Assembly: GCA_030693705.1 (NCBI GenBank)
Contig: JAUYAB010000055.1
Coordinates: 1 to 64,000, forward strand
Length of the DNA stretch: 64,000 nt
From: Ignavibacteria bacterium
GTDB lineage: Bacteria > Bacteroidota > Ignavibacteria > Ignavibacteriales > Ignavibacteriaceae
Direction: 5' to 3'
The notes below the pieces were generated by a model that saw nothing but the letters and a program-made list of their open reading frames with translations, was not told where the DNA came from and did no database searches. The position numbers and the translations under genes were made by a program. Shown here piece by piece: positions 31,600-42,000 of this stretch (its first letter is position 1; each line of letters begins with the position of its first letter).

Positions 31600-34500
31600 T
31601 TAAAAATCAAACCCAAAAAGAATACCGCCATAGAATCTCCACTCGCCGCCATACTTAACGGTTTCATCGCGAACATCTTTTGTAAATTTATCAAATCCGT
31701 AGTTGGCGTTAAAGAAAACACTTGTCGGGAATAAATAAAAAGAATTCAGTGCTATGCGCAATTCAGCGCCTGCACCTTTCTTAAATGTCTTTCCGGCGGG
31801 AATCTCGTTCCCCGTCCATGCGTTACCAATATCGCCGTAAACCGAGACGAACATTTTATCAACGTAGAGATAACCGATGCGAGCATCAATATTACGCCAT
31901 AGCGGAAAACGGTAAGCAAGATTGATCCACAAAATTTCATTGCCGCTTATTGCATAGAATGGATATGCTTTCATTCCAATTAAACCGCCGAGGTAAAAAT
32001 CAAAAAAGTCAGGCACACTTGAACCGAGAATGGAACCGCCACGTACCTTCAATGAGATAGTATGATTCTTAAAGAGCGGGATATGTCCATTGGTAACAAT
32101 TTCAAGTTTATGATAATCGAACTTTCTGTAGAGCGGTTTCAGAACACCATCTTCAACTTGATAATTTCCATCCGGATTGAAGCGGTTCATTTCATAATTG
32201 TATTTGAACTCAACATCAGCGCCAACCGGATTTATGTCGTTATCGATATAAACCTTCTTCGCATCAAAATTATATTTTAACTGAAAATTACTTCCTATGA
32301 GATAGGTATCGTAATTTGTCGGGTATAAGTCTGCCGTCCCCGGGAAAATAAAACTTCCGATAGTAGCAGTATAGCGACTGTAAGCATAACGCAATTCCAA
32401 TTGATGAGCTCGAGAAAAGATTCTATGTTTTGCTGCAATATCAACCTCAAATAAACTATATGTTACATCAGTTTTTATTATTGGAAGTTCTTCGATCGCT
32501 ATATCAACGTTCGCTTTACGACTAACGTTAAAGAGTTCCAGCGACATCTCAGGTTTCAATCCAAGCGCAGAAATTATCGGCAGTTTATTGCGGTATTCAA
32601 AGGTCATAAATAAGTCACGCTCAAACCGTGAATTGATAGAAGCTCCGGCAAAAAGAGAATAACGGTTCAGCATGTCGCTTGAAGTTACATAAACGCCGGG
32701 TTTAAGTTTTTCCATAAACTTGTTCGATGTATTGTAGTTATCGTAACGTAAGAATGGGAAAAACGTTAGCTTAGAAAACGCACCGGAATATTTTTCGGGT
32801 TTATATTCAGGCGTTTCAGAGTCATTATAGTGTGTAAGTTTGTTCAAGTCAAATTGAGAAATATCTCCATTCGGTTTGTCCTCACCAATCGGCGGATTGT
32901 TTTTCCGCACATAAGATTGTTCCGGCAAGATATCTTTCTGTTCATCTTTCTTTAGCAAGAAGATTTTATATCCGCTTGAAGTATAACCGCTGTATGCAAT
33001 GTTTCCCATCTCATCCACTGCAGGCATGAACGCGCCGCCAAGAACGTTGGTGAGTTGTTCCGTTGCATTCGTGGCTGTATTCATTTTATAAAGATTATAA
33101 ATGCCGGTCTTATCCGAAGCGTAAATTAAATTATTCTCTTTATCAAAAACAGGATTCCGTTCGTCGTTTTCCGTTTGTAAAAGAAAAGAAAACTTGCTGC
33201 CGTCGGTATTCACTTTGGCAATGTCCCGTCCGTTGGCATAGGAATAATCAAACACGATGAATGAATTATCGTTTGAGAATTTTGGATTATAAACTTGTTC
33301 GCCGTTTTGAAAAAATGTTAACTGACGAAAATTCTTTCCGTCAATGTCCACCGTACCAAGATTCGAACTTCCATCTTTCTGAAAAAGAAAGACGACGCTC
33401 TTTCCATCATTTGAAACCGCCGGTTGGTTAGCGCGCAGGTTATTGGTTAATCGTGTTTCATCTTCAGTAGCAACATCATAAATATAAAGATCATGAACGT
33501 TGTACCAATTCGGATTATCTTCTGAAAGTTTCGCATAAAGTATCTTGTTTGTTCCCGGAATAAAACTAAATGTTGAACGAATTCCCGAAGTTATTTCTTT
33601 CTTCTCTTTCGTTTCAATGTTATACTCATAGATTGATGAAGGACTGAAATAATCGGATGACTGATTTGAGATGTAAAAGATTTTCTTTCCATCGGGAGAA
33701 AAAGCCGCATAAAAATTTCCGAAGCCGAGTGAATCGATGAGCGAACCGGTAACAAGATTTTCAGAAATCTTTTTAGTCCGGTCTTTATAATCGCCGGTAA
33801 CAAAAGTTTTCCATTCATTATAAATTTCATCACCATCTTTGCCGAGTACATCTTGAAATGCGGCATCAATTGTAAAATTCTTCAACTTGCCAAGCGCTTT
33901 TGTTACTTCACGAAGTTTAGCTTCACCATATTTTTGAGAAAGGTAGCGTGTTAATGCAAACCCGGAATTGTAAACCGATTCATTTCCAAGACTCGTTTTT
34001 TCAAAAACTCCCATTTGATTCCATGTTAACATTTTGCCATCAAGCGCATAACTGCGTAAGATCATATCGCGGTGAGCATCCCAATTATCGTAATTAAATT
34101 CCTTCCGCATGTTCTGAGCTGTTCCTTCCGCAAACCAGGCAGGCATATTAATTCCCGCAAGCGGATAAGAAACAATTACATTCGGAAATCCATAAAGAAT
34201 ATCGGGACGGCGTTCGTCTTCATAATTCAACATCTGCAAATAAATAGCGGGGACTCTCCGCGTAGCTTTCATCGCAGCCTGTATCTGCACCATGTGTGTA
34301 AACTCGTGAGAGATAACATTGCGCAGCCAGTTGTGAGCGCCGCGAAGATCAAAGTCGAGTGCGCTTGCCCAAATTTCAATTTTGTTGTCGAAGAAATATG
34401 TCGCGCCGTTTGAATAGTCGTCCAAATCTTTAATAACAAAGTGAACGGTTTCAGGCTCGTATTCATAAAGCGAAGTTATCGGCTGCCAGACTTCATCTAA

Positions 34501-34662
34501 TATTTTTGTAATTACTCTCGCTGTCCGTTCGGCACCTTCGTGGTAATGAACGACGCAATGTTCTCCCTTGAGCGAATACCAATTCAATTCCGGATGGAAT
34601 TCTGTAAACTGGGGAAAAGCAGTAGCGATAAATAAGATTAGAAAAAGGAAAATTTTTTTCAT
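31600..34662 (-). CDS. secreted peptidase-propeller-barrel fusion protein
   Basis: This encodes 1020 residues. A signal peptide (1-18) leads to a gluzincin peptidase MA-like domain (~30-290) with the zinc motif NVISHEFTHMVQ near residue 122. Downstream FAEGTAQNMRKEF holds the likely third ligand Glu. A WD40-like/TolB-like beta propeller follows (~305-600, repeats such as FYAAFSPDGKKIFYISNQS and AVSNDGKSVVFLF). The last ~380 residues look like an Omp85/surface-antigen barrel (YLGGLIGMKAYPFYAISGNE, GGILFGFDF at the end). It lacks a T9SS tail and is probably outer-membrane embedded. It is part of the porU operon and may process or recycle surface proteins; that role is inferred. Confidence 0.85.
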   Translation of the reverse strand: MKKIFLFLILFIATAFPQFTEFHPELNWYSLKGEHCVVHYHEGAERTARVITKILDEVWQPITSLYEYEPETVHFVIKDLDDYSNGATYFFDNKIEIWASALDFDLRGAHNWLRNVISHEFTHMVQIQAAMKATRRVPAIYLQMLNYEDERRPDILYGFPNVIVSYPLAGINMPAWFAEGTAQNMRKEFNYDNWDAHRDMILRSYALDGKMLTWNQMGVFEKTSLGNESVYNSGFALTRYLSQKYGEAKLREVTKALGKLKNFTIDAAFQDVLGKDGDEIYNEWKTFVTGDYKDRTKKISENLVTGSLIDSLGFGNFYAAFSPDGKKIFYISNQSSDYFSPSSIYEYNIETKEKKEITSGIRSTFSFIPGTNKILYAKLSEDNPNWYNVHDLYIYDVATEDETRLTNNLRANQPAVSNDGKSVVFLFQKDGSSNLGTVDIDGKNFRQLTFFQNGEQVYNPKFSNDNSFIVFDYSYANGRDIAKVNTDGSKFSFLLQTENDERNPVFDKENNLIYASDKTGIYNLYKMNTATNATEQLTNVLGGAFMPAVDEMGNIAYSGYTSSGYKIFLLKKDEQKDILPEQSYVRKNNPPIGEDKPNGDISQFDLNKLTHYNDSETPEYKPEKYSGAFSKLTFFPFLRYDNYNTSNKFMEKLKPGVYVTSSDMLNRYSLFAGASINSRFERDLFMTFEYRNKLPIISALGLKPEMSLELFNVSRKANVDIAIEELPIIKTDVTYSLFEVDIAAKHRIFSRAHQLELRYAYSRYTATIGSFIFPGTADLYPTNYDTYLIGSNFQLKYNFDAKKVYIDNDINPVGADVEFKYNYEMNRFNPDGNYQVEDGVLKPLYRKFDYHKLEIVTNGHIPLFKNHTISLKVRGGSILGSSVPDFFDFYLGGLIGMKAYPFYAISGNEILWINLAYRFPLWRNIDARIGYLYVDKMFVSVYGDIGNAWTGNEIPAGKTFKKGAGAELRIALNSFYLFPTSVFFNANYGFDKFTKDVRDETVKYGGEWRFYGGILFGFDF

Positions 34663-34677
34663 ATAATAATTTCTAAT

Positions 34678-34753
34678 GGGACGCGGATTTTTTATGATTG
34701 ATTATGATCGGTTAAGATTTAAATCATAAACGATCTTAACAAATCTGCGTCCT
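34678..34753. repeat. inverted repeat supplying the stop codon of the M6-like gene
   Basis: The arms GGGACGCGGATTT (34678-34690) and AAATCTGCGTCCT (34741-34753) pair, with a second inverse GATCGGTTAAGAT / ATCTTAACAAAT-like segment inside. The TAG of the upstream M6-like gene (34752-34754) overlaps the inner end. It may act as a terminator or mRNA-stability hairpin. Confidence 0.7.
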
Positions 34754-37730
34754 ATTTAACAATGGCGATTTTAATGATTGTTGATTCTGATTTGCCGCTG
34801 TTTCCGGTTGCTTCTACGCGGGCAAAATAAACTCCGCTTTGGATGTTGTTCACGTTCCAGGTGGTTTCGTTATCCATTCCGCCGATAGCGGTGTTGTTTA
34901 GTTCGGCAACAAAGTCTCCGGCTAAATCAAATATTTTAATATTGATCTTCGAATCTTCCGAAACATAATAACGGATAAATGTTTGTCCATCATACACCGG
35001 ATTAGGCCAGTTGTAGGCTTTGTTTTTTGGGAAAAATCCCTGCGAATTTTGGTTTACCGCTGCACTTGTCGTAAAAGAATTATTCGATGAGTTCGCATTT
35101 TCTTCAGCCCAATATATTGGAGCGCTATAAAGCCCAATATTATAAGCTATCATTGAATTACCATTCAGTAATACAATTGAACCTTTTCCGTTATCGTTAA
35201 AAAATAATGGCGTGGACATTATCTTCTGACCGGTTGACACCGGAAAACCATCCACTATTTTCCCTGTAAAACCATCGATTACAAAAATTCTTCCATCCAG
35301 AGTAGTTGCAATAACTTCAGACTCGCCTAATCCGCTTACATTAGCGGTTAGAGGTGTTCCGATAAAACCAATTCCCATCGGGTCCTTGAAGGGGAAATTC
35401 TCTGCACATGCCCCGGAAAAATTAAAGGCTTCCACATAAAGTCCATTTGTATAAAGGATATAATTAGTGCCATCTAGTTTAAGATCTGCCAGAGATATAC
35501 TTTCCGGCGAACCATTCACTTCGAATTGGGAGATTTGTTCTGATGCCTGATTCAAAATATAAATATTTTTTTTCGATAGCAAAACTATTTTTAGATTTGA
35601 AGTATAATTCGCAGTAGAAGCAACATCTATTAAAGTATCACTAAACGTTTTTGCTGATGACTGAAGTTCATCTGAAAATTTATTTGCTCCGATAAACTGA
35701 AGCCTCTCCACACCGGTAAATTTGTTTATCGGAAAGTCAGAAACTGAACTTACTTCGAGAAAGATTGAGTCTGCCATAACTGAGGCGCGGAGAATATTTC
35801 CATCTATATCAGCAAAAAGAAAATTTGATTTGAAGTAGATTGGAGCGGCAGAAAATCCTTTCGAATTTGTTTTAGAAATAAGCTGTATCGGGTTTTCATT
35901 AAAATTTAAGATGTTGATAACGGATGGTAATGATGGATCTTGAGGATTATATAATCCTACCACAAAAGAATCAAGAACCACCGGTTTGAAAGTTGAAAAA
36001 TTAATGACCGAATCAATAAAAGTTCCTTCATTATCGAAACGATAAAGTTGGTTGTTTGAAACAACTAGAAAATTAATCTTTCCGTTTATTCTAATTGAAG
36101 TAAGCTTATTTTTAATATCGGAAAATGTAAACGATTTCTTGAATATCGGTTTAATTACATCGCCACCAAACTGAACATCGAAAGTCATTTGTGTGGAATT
36201 TGTCAGATCAGAAAAATTCTGAAATGTAATTAAGCTGTTTGCTCCATCGTTAGCGTTGGTGTTAGGGCGAGTGTCGGCAGAGAATTTATTCTTATAAAGT
36301 TTTGCTGAATTGGATTTATACCAAAGATCAAATTCCCATCCTTCACCAACAACCTGGTCGCCGAAAATTGTGGTGAATTGCTCCCCAATATCCTGCACAC
36401 CGTCGGCTTCTTCCAAATCAACACCGCGGCGAGTTTTATCGCTGTTGATTTTATTCTCGGTTATCTTTTCATTTATGATTTTTTCGTCAATGTGCCAAAT
36501 GAGAATTCCGCTGCCGGGGAGAGAATAATCATATTCATCAACGCTGGAAGTAACTCCGGCAACCAAAGTTTCCGGGATCGCTTCAAAATAATCATAATCT
36601 TTAATGGTGAAAGTTTTTGTAATATGCGTTCCATTTTGTTTAAGCGTGATTTTTAGCCCATCTTGATTAACATCGCGCTGCCTGTTCTCAACTAAATAAT
36701 ATTCGCTCGCATTGATCGGGATTTTATAAATCTGATGCGAAGAAATTAAACTTGGTGTTATGGTGTAAGTTTTATTCCCTGCTTGTACAGGTATTTCAGT
36801 TGGAGTTTCCCAGCCAAGAAAAATCTTTTCCCATGCAGAAGGTTCCGGTGGAAAGAGTCCACGGTTCGCGAATATCGATTGTCCATCCATCAAACCAAAT
36901 TTACCTATCGCGCTTAAACCGGTGTTGGTATCGAACAGATCAGGAAGTCCTAAAAAACTTGCAATGTTTGCCGCTATCAATCCGTTGATTGAAACTTGAA
37001 ATAGAGCGGTCTGCCCGAAAGAAGATATTTCTCTATTCTCCGCTTGGGGTAGAACCATACTGTTTGTTATCTTGAAATTAGAATTCCCCACAGGTATTCC
37101 ATCAAATGAAGCGCTAAAATATTTCTGAAGTGCGTTAAGTCCAAGATAAACCGAAGGTAAATCTTTTTCATTCCCAAGACTTCCGGGGAGCGAAATATCA
37201 CGTCCAACTCCCGCATGAAAAATTGCGAAGAGATTAAAATCTGAAAAGTTAAAATTCGGATTCTGATCTCCCGCTAATGTCCAAACTTCTTTTAAGAACT
37301 CTGCCATAGCGGCAAAATCAGTTGAATTGACCGCCGGAGAATAATTCCTCATCGTTTTAGAAACGGTTATCACTTGCGGAAGGAATTGATACACGACATT
37401 CGCTTTATTGTTTGAAACTTTATAAAAATAATTTTTAGCAAATTCCAGATGGTTGGAGAAATAATTTACATCATGCGGCAAAGGATCGATTATTGTGTCA
37501 CCGTAATCCTTTTCATAGATTGAATTAAAAGTTCCATCACCGGCAGTATTATTGTCGGTATCTTTTTGAAACTCAACCATTACGGCAAGAATTTTAATAG
37601 TGTCAACCGAACTTCGGTTTTGCGGCACTTGCAGTGGGAAAGGATTAGCCTTGCCGATAAAAGTTTGGGCAGAAAGACTGCCCCAACAGAAGATAAGAAT
37701 TGCTAAAAAATACTCTTTAAAAAATTTCAT
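34752..37730 (-). CDS. M6-like metalloprotease-fold protein with eroded zinc site, T9SS-type tail
   Basis: This encodes 992 residues: a signal peptide (1-21), then an M6 (immune inhibitor A-like) fold. Features include IKILAVMVEFQKDTDNN, then GLPDLFD at 261-267 and IGKFGLMDGQSIF, which line up with the usual GLPDLYD and GxWxLMDxGS. Just before it, where active enzymes have HExGH, this protein reads NIASF (255-259), so neither zinc-binding His nor the catalytic Glu is present. The C-terminal half is beta-propeller-like, ending in a FlgD-like T9SS tail (YNWPNPVYDGQTFIRY, ending IIKIAIVK). It is probably a binding or scaffold protein of the T9SS, not an enzyme. It starts four bases after porV. 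Confidence 0.85.
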   Translation of the reverse strand: MKFFKEYFLAILIFCWGSLSAQTFIGKANPFPLQVPQNRSSVDTIKILAVMVEFQKDTDNNTAGDGTFNSIYEKDYGDTIIDPLPHDVNYFSNHLEFAKNYFYKVSNNKANVVYQFLPQVITVSKTMRNYSPAVNSTDFAAMAEFLKEVWTLAGDQNPNFNFSDFNLFAIFHAGVGRDISLPGSLGNEKDLPSVYLGLNALQKYFSASFDGIPVGNSNFKITNSMVLPQAENREISSFGQTALFQVSINGLIAANIASFLGLPDLFDTNTGLSAIGKFGLMDGQSIFANRGLFPPEPSAWEKIFLGWETPTEIPVQAGNKTYTITPSLISSHQIYKIPINASEYYLVENRQRDVNQDGLKITLKQNGTHITKTFTIKDYDYFEAIPETLVAGVTSSVDEYDYSLPGSGILIWHIDEKIINEKITENKINSDKTRRGVDLEEADGVQDIGEQFTTIFGDQVVGEGWEFDLWYKSNSAKLYKNKFSADTRPNTNANDGANSLITFQNFSDLTNSTQMTFDVQFGGDVIKPIFKKSFTFSDIKNKLTSIRINGKINFLVVSNNQLYRFDNEGTFIDSVINFSTFKPVVLDSFVVGLYNPQDPSLPSVINILNFNENPIQLISKTNSKGFSAAPIYFKSNFLFADIDGNILRASVMADSIFLEVSSVSDFPINKFTGVERLQFIGANKFSDELQSSAKTFSDTLIDVASTANYTSNLKIVLLSKKNIYILNQASEQISQFEVNGSPESISLADLKLDGTNYILYTNGLYVEAFNFSGACAENFPFKDPMGIGFIGTPLTANVSGLGESEVIATTLDGRIFVIDGFTGKIVDGFPVSTGQKIMSTPLFFNDNGKGSIVLLNGNSMIAYNIGLYSAPIYWAEENANSSNNSFTTSAAVNQNSQGFFPKNKAYNWPNPVYDGQTFIRYYVSEDSKINIKIFDLAGDFVAELNNTAIGGMDNETTWNVNNIQSGVYFARVEATGNSGKSESTIIKIAIVK

Positions 37731-37734
37731 TCAG

Positions 37735-38931
37735 TTAAATTCCCCGCGGTAAACCATTAGATAAATCATCAACAGCATCCCAGCCTATGGTTAAAGTAAA
37801 ACGAAGAGTATTGTCAAGCGGATGATTTTCACCGTTTTTAAATACACTTGTGGAAATGTAACTAAAGTCGAATCCGTAAATATCATAACGGATACCGGAG
37901 CCGAGAGTCATAAATTTTCTATTTCCGTAGGAAGGATCTTCGTAGAAAAATCCGCCACGAACAGCGAACATAAATCCGTCTCTCATATTCCCGTACCAAT
38001 ATTCCATACCCATCGAGGTAACGATGTCACGTAATTCTTCCTTAAAAGGTTTATTCGACCAAGATGAAAAGAGCGCTCTGTAAACCGGATCAACTGTTGT
38101 AACGGTTAGCGTATCAGTTCCGATAATTTCTTCCTTAGTGAGTTTATTTACCAAAAGTTTACTGAAATCAAGTGTCCAGGTAAGCGAGTTGAACTCATCT
38201 TTCATCAAAACAGTTGCAAATCCTAAACGAAAATTTGTCGGGATAGGATCGGCTTGCGCTTTATCGATATAAAATATTTTTGGACCAATGTTGCTAAGAT
38301 TCATTCCGATACTGAAGCGATTGCTTAAATCTTCGTCAAGATAAGGAATGTAGAATTCTGACGGACGCCACATCGCGCCGATATCAAAACTTACGCTGGT
38401 TGCAATACCCGAACCGGTTTCTTCCGCGGTAGGCGCGTCTGATAAATTACTGTGAATAATACGGAAGTTCAATCCGAGTCCCCAATCACTCGAAAGTTTT
38501 GTTGCATAACCAAGAGTTAAAGCGGCATCGAATGAACGAAATGTTCCGAGCGGATCGGGAGAATCCGGACCGGTACGAACAAACTCGCCGTAGTTCATAT
38601 AAGTGATACTTGAGGTTACACTTCCCTGAATACTTTCAATATAATTTCTATATGTCAGATAGTCATAAAAAAGATCAAGTTTGAATTGAGGAAGCCAGTT
38701 GCTATGAGTTAAGCTGGCTTCTTGTCCGGTTAAAAAAGCAATACCGGCGGGATTCCAGAAAATTGCAGAAGAATTATCTGCCAAACCGGTTCCCGATTCG
38801 CCCATAGCGCCGGCGCGTGAGTCAGGGGCTAAAAGCAAAAACGGAACCGCTGCTTCGCCCTGTCCATATGTTAATTTCGTTACACTAATCATCATCAAGC
38901 TAAGCATTAACATTCTTGAGAGTATTTTCAT
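37735..38931 (-). CDS. porV: PorV-type T9SS outer-membrane protein
   Basis: This encodes 398 residues from ATG 38931, with GGAGG in front; the frame is open 32 codons further upstream but without a signal peptide. After the signal (ending LTYGQ) come the PorV hallmarks FLLLAPDSRAGAMGESGTG, NSSAIFWNPAGIA and SLTHSNWLP. The rest is a FadL-like 14-stranded barrel ending FTLTIGWDA. PorV carries cargo proteins from the translocon to the PorU sortase. It sits between porU (106 bp upstream) and the M6-like gene (4 bp downstream), which strongly supports the name over the related PorQ. Confidence 0.88.
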   Translation of the reverse strand: MKILSRMLMLSLMMISVTKLTYGQGEAAVPFLLLAPDSRAGAMGESGTGLADNSSAIFWNPAGIAFLTGQEASLTHSNWLPQFKLDLFYDYLTYRNYIESIQGSVTSSITYMNYGEFVRTGPDSPDPLGTFRSFDAALTLGYATKLSSDWGLGLNFRIIHSNLSDAPTAEETGSGIATSVSFDIGAMWRPSEFYIPYLDEDLSNRFSIGMNLSNIGPKIFYIDKAQADPIPTNFRLGFATVLMKDEFNSLTWTLDFSKLLVNKLTKEEIIGTDTLTVTTVDPVYRALFSSWSNKPFKEELRDIVTSMGMEYWYGNMRDGFMFAVRGGFFYEDPSYGNRKFMTLGSGIRYDIYGFDFSYISTSVFKNGENHPLDNTLRFTLTIGWDAVDDLSNGLPRGI

Positions 38932-39037
38932 TCGTTTTCCTCCATAGGAGTTTGATTTATTGTTGGTTATTAAATACATTTTTGAAACTATTAAATTATT
39001 AAAACTTCTTTTTGCGGCAAAATTCATAGCAATGGTT

Positions 39038-42000
39038 TTATTTTACAATTGCCATTTTACCTATTACATTTTGGTTTACGGAACCGTCAAGCGACGAAAC
39101 TATTATTTTATAAAGATAGACACCGTTAGCAATTTCGTTATTATCTTGATCTCGTCCGTTCCAATCCACTTTTACAAATCTATCCATTGTAACATCGGCT
39201 TTATTGATTTCCGCTATTGCTCTCCCGGCGATCGAATAAATTTTTATTCTTACCGAGATGGGTATATCGATATTATGCTGAAAAGTAAAAGTAGTTGCTC
39301 CTTTAGAGGGATTCGGATAGTTCATCACAAAATCTATGGTTGAACCGCTGTTCTCTACAACTTTGAAAAATTCCGTTTGCGATGAAAAGTTGTTGAATAC
39401 ATCCCAGGCTTTTACAAGAATTTTATTTTCACCTTTACCAAGGTTGTTAAATTTATATTTTACTTGCCCGGACTTCCCTTCTGCATCCAGATCACCGGTA
39501 AAATAATTTGAAAGATCAATTGTGTTTGATTCGTTATCGTTAAGTACCGCTTCCAATTTATGCCCAATTCCGGAACCGGTTGTGTTTAAGCCTGTTTCAT
39601 CAGCAAGTGTTACTAATAATGATGAATTCGGATTTACCAGGTAACCGTCTGCATTCTGCAAATTGTCGAAACGTATTTCAATTTCAGGACCTTTCCCATC
39701 ATTCACTACAGAAGAATCGGTTCCGCCGATCAAAATATTTGAAGTTACTGCTACTCCATCACTCTCATTGTTGAAGAAGTAAAAAACTATTTTCCCGTTT
39801 TTGTTCTCGTAAGAAATATCTTTAGGCACAATGAAACTTGTAGTGAAAATTCCGTTTTTAATACTCACTCTTCCCTTAAAAATCAGCCCGCCTTGTTGAA
39901 CCGTAGAATATGAAGGACCAAAGTCTTCATAAGTAACATATCTGCGTGAATCATAAATCGAAAGAATTCCTTCTCCATTAAAGCTGTTTTTTATCGAATT
40001 ATTTTCATCACGTACAGTACCGGTAAGTAATACTGTTCCCAATGCCTTCATTTGCGCTGCAACGGAAGTTGAACTATGATTGATGGAATCTACCGAACCG
40101 TTCTCTTGCGGTAATTGCAGCCGCATGGTTGGATCAGCAAAAAGGTGAAATTTCAAAGAGTTTGAATCGTGGAACTCAGATTTAGTTAGAAAATAAGCTT
40201 TTCCGATAGGAATAGGAAGATTAAGAGAATCTCTTGCACTCGTTAATGCATTAGTATAAAAGAAATTATTCAACGCGGCATTTTGATCGGAGTAAACCGG
40301 TCTTACAGAAGAAATCGAACCGATGGCACATGAATTTTCTTTTAGCACTAATTCTTCAGCAGAACTTTGTGCACCTGTTTTATCCCAATAACCGAAATCA
40401 CAAGTTGCGGCTGTTAAGAAAAAATAATCTTCATTCTTTAGCTGCGGAATGGTAACACTTTGAACAAAAACCTGTTCGTGAGCCCAAAGTTCGGGACTTC
40501 CGTGTCCAATAAAATTTAAGAGAACAGTCCCATTATTTATGGCGTCAATAATTGCTTGATTCACTTCCGGTTTACGTCTGCCAAGTCCCGTAATTACAGT
40601 TGGGTAACCGGCTAAATATATTTTTTTTAAGTCATACGAATTAGGAATGATCGAGTTTGCAAGAGTTTCAGACTGCCTGGTATGTAACGTTCCATCATCT
40701 CCTTTGGATGTTTTCCCATCATCTGCAACAAGAGTTATTAAATTCCTCCAGGGACCTCTTTCGGAATTCGTTTCGTAATGAATCACTTTATTTATAACAT
40801 TTTTTGCCTCCGATAAACTTCTAACCGGAAGACGAGCAATCGCAAGATCAGGTTGATTATCATTTCCAATTATTGCGGCATAATAATCGTCTGAAGCATA
40901 AGAATAGATTTCATCGAGAAATTCATTAGTTTCAAAAGGGATAATAAAATTGCCGCTTCCCCCTTCGATATTTTTATAATCATAATCGCCATCGCCAAGA
41001 AGTAAAACATATTCCGGTTTAATACTCCAATTATAATAAGCATATCTTAAAAAATCACGGATTGCCGAAGGGTCTTTCATTCCGCAAGAAAATTCGCTAA
41101 AAATATCATCAACATCTATCACGCTCGTTGATATTTTTACTTTGCTTTCAGTCTCGCGATAATTTTTCAAACGATTTGCTTGCTCCATGAAATCTTTTGG
41201 AGAAATGATAATGAATTTTGCCTTTCCGTCAGTACCTCTAATATCTTGATTTTTAATCTCGGTTGGATTTACCGGAGTTTTGATATCACCATCAACGCAA
41301 GCAATATATTTGGAAATCACATTTGGAGTTTCGTTCGCCTGAAAAGTATAATTACTTGCACTCAGTAATATCGGATCGCTGATCTCTTTAACATTAGAAA
41401 AATCACTTATGTTAAAAACCCGGATGTTTGTCGAACCGAAATTTGAAAGCTGATACTCCGAGATTCCTCCCGACAGATTTGAATAGAAAATTAACTTCTC
41501 GACTGAATATTTTAAATCTCGCAGATAGGAAATTTCGTAGTAATTCAAATATCCTGTTGCTGCAAAATCCGGTGGAGAGTAGGTGAACTTCAATAAACTT
41601 CTGTCTTCCGGTAAGGTTCCAGTGAATGAAAAAGTACTATTATCAAGCGTTCCATAAGAATATTCACCGTGCAAACTCAAATATTTATTAAGCAATGCTG
41701 TTCCGTTCTCTTCAACTTTAAAAGGAACAGAGACAGTTGCATTATTGATAAACTGAACTTTATAATTTACGGTTGAATTCGGCAACATTCCATCTAACTT
41801 TAAGGAGTAACTTCTACTTTTTATTGATTCAGTAAACTCATCTCCAACAAAATGTCTTCCTGTTTTTCCTATATTAACTTTATCATCTTCATAAAAAAGA
41901 TAAGCCTGGGTTGTGGTCTGAACTACCGGACTTGCATCGTGCAAACTTGGCTGTTTGGTAATCCGTTTTCCGGTTGTTGAACCGGAAGTTATCCAATAAT

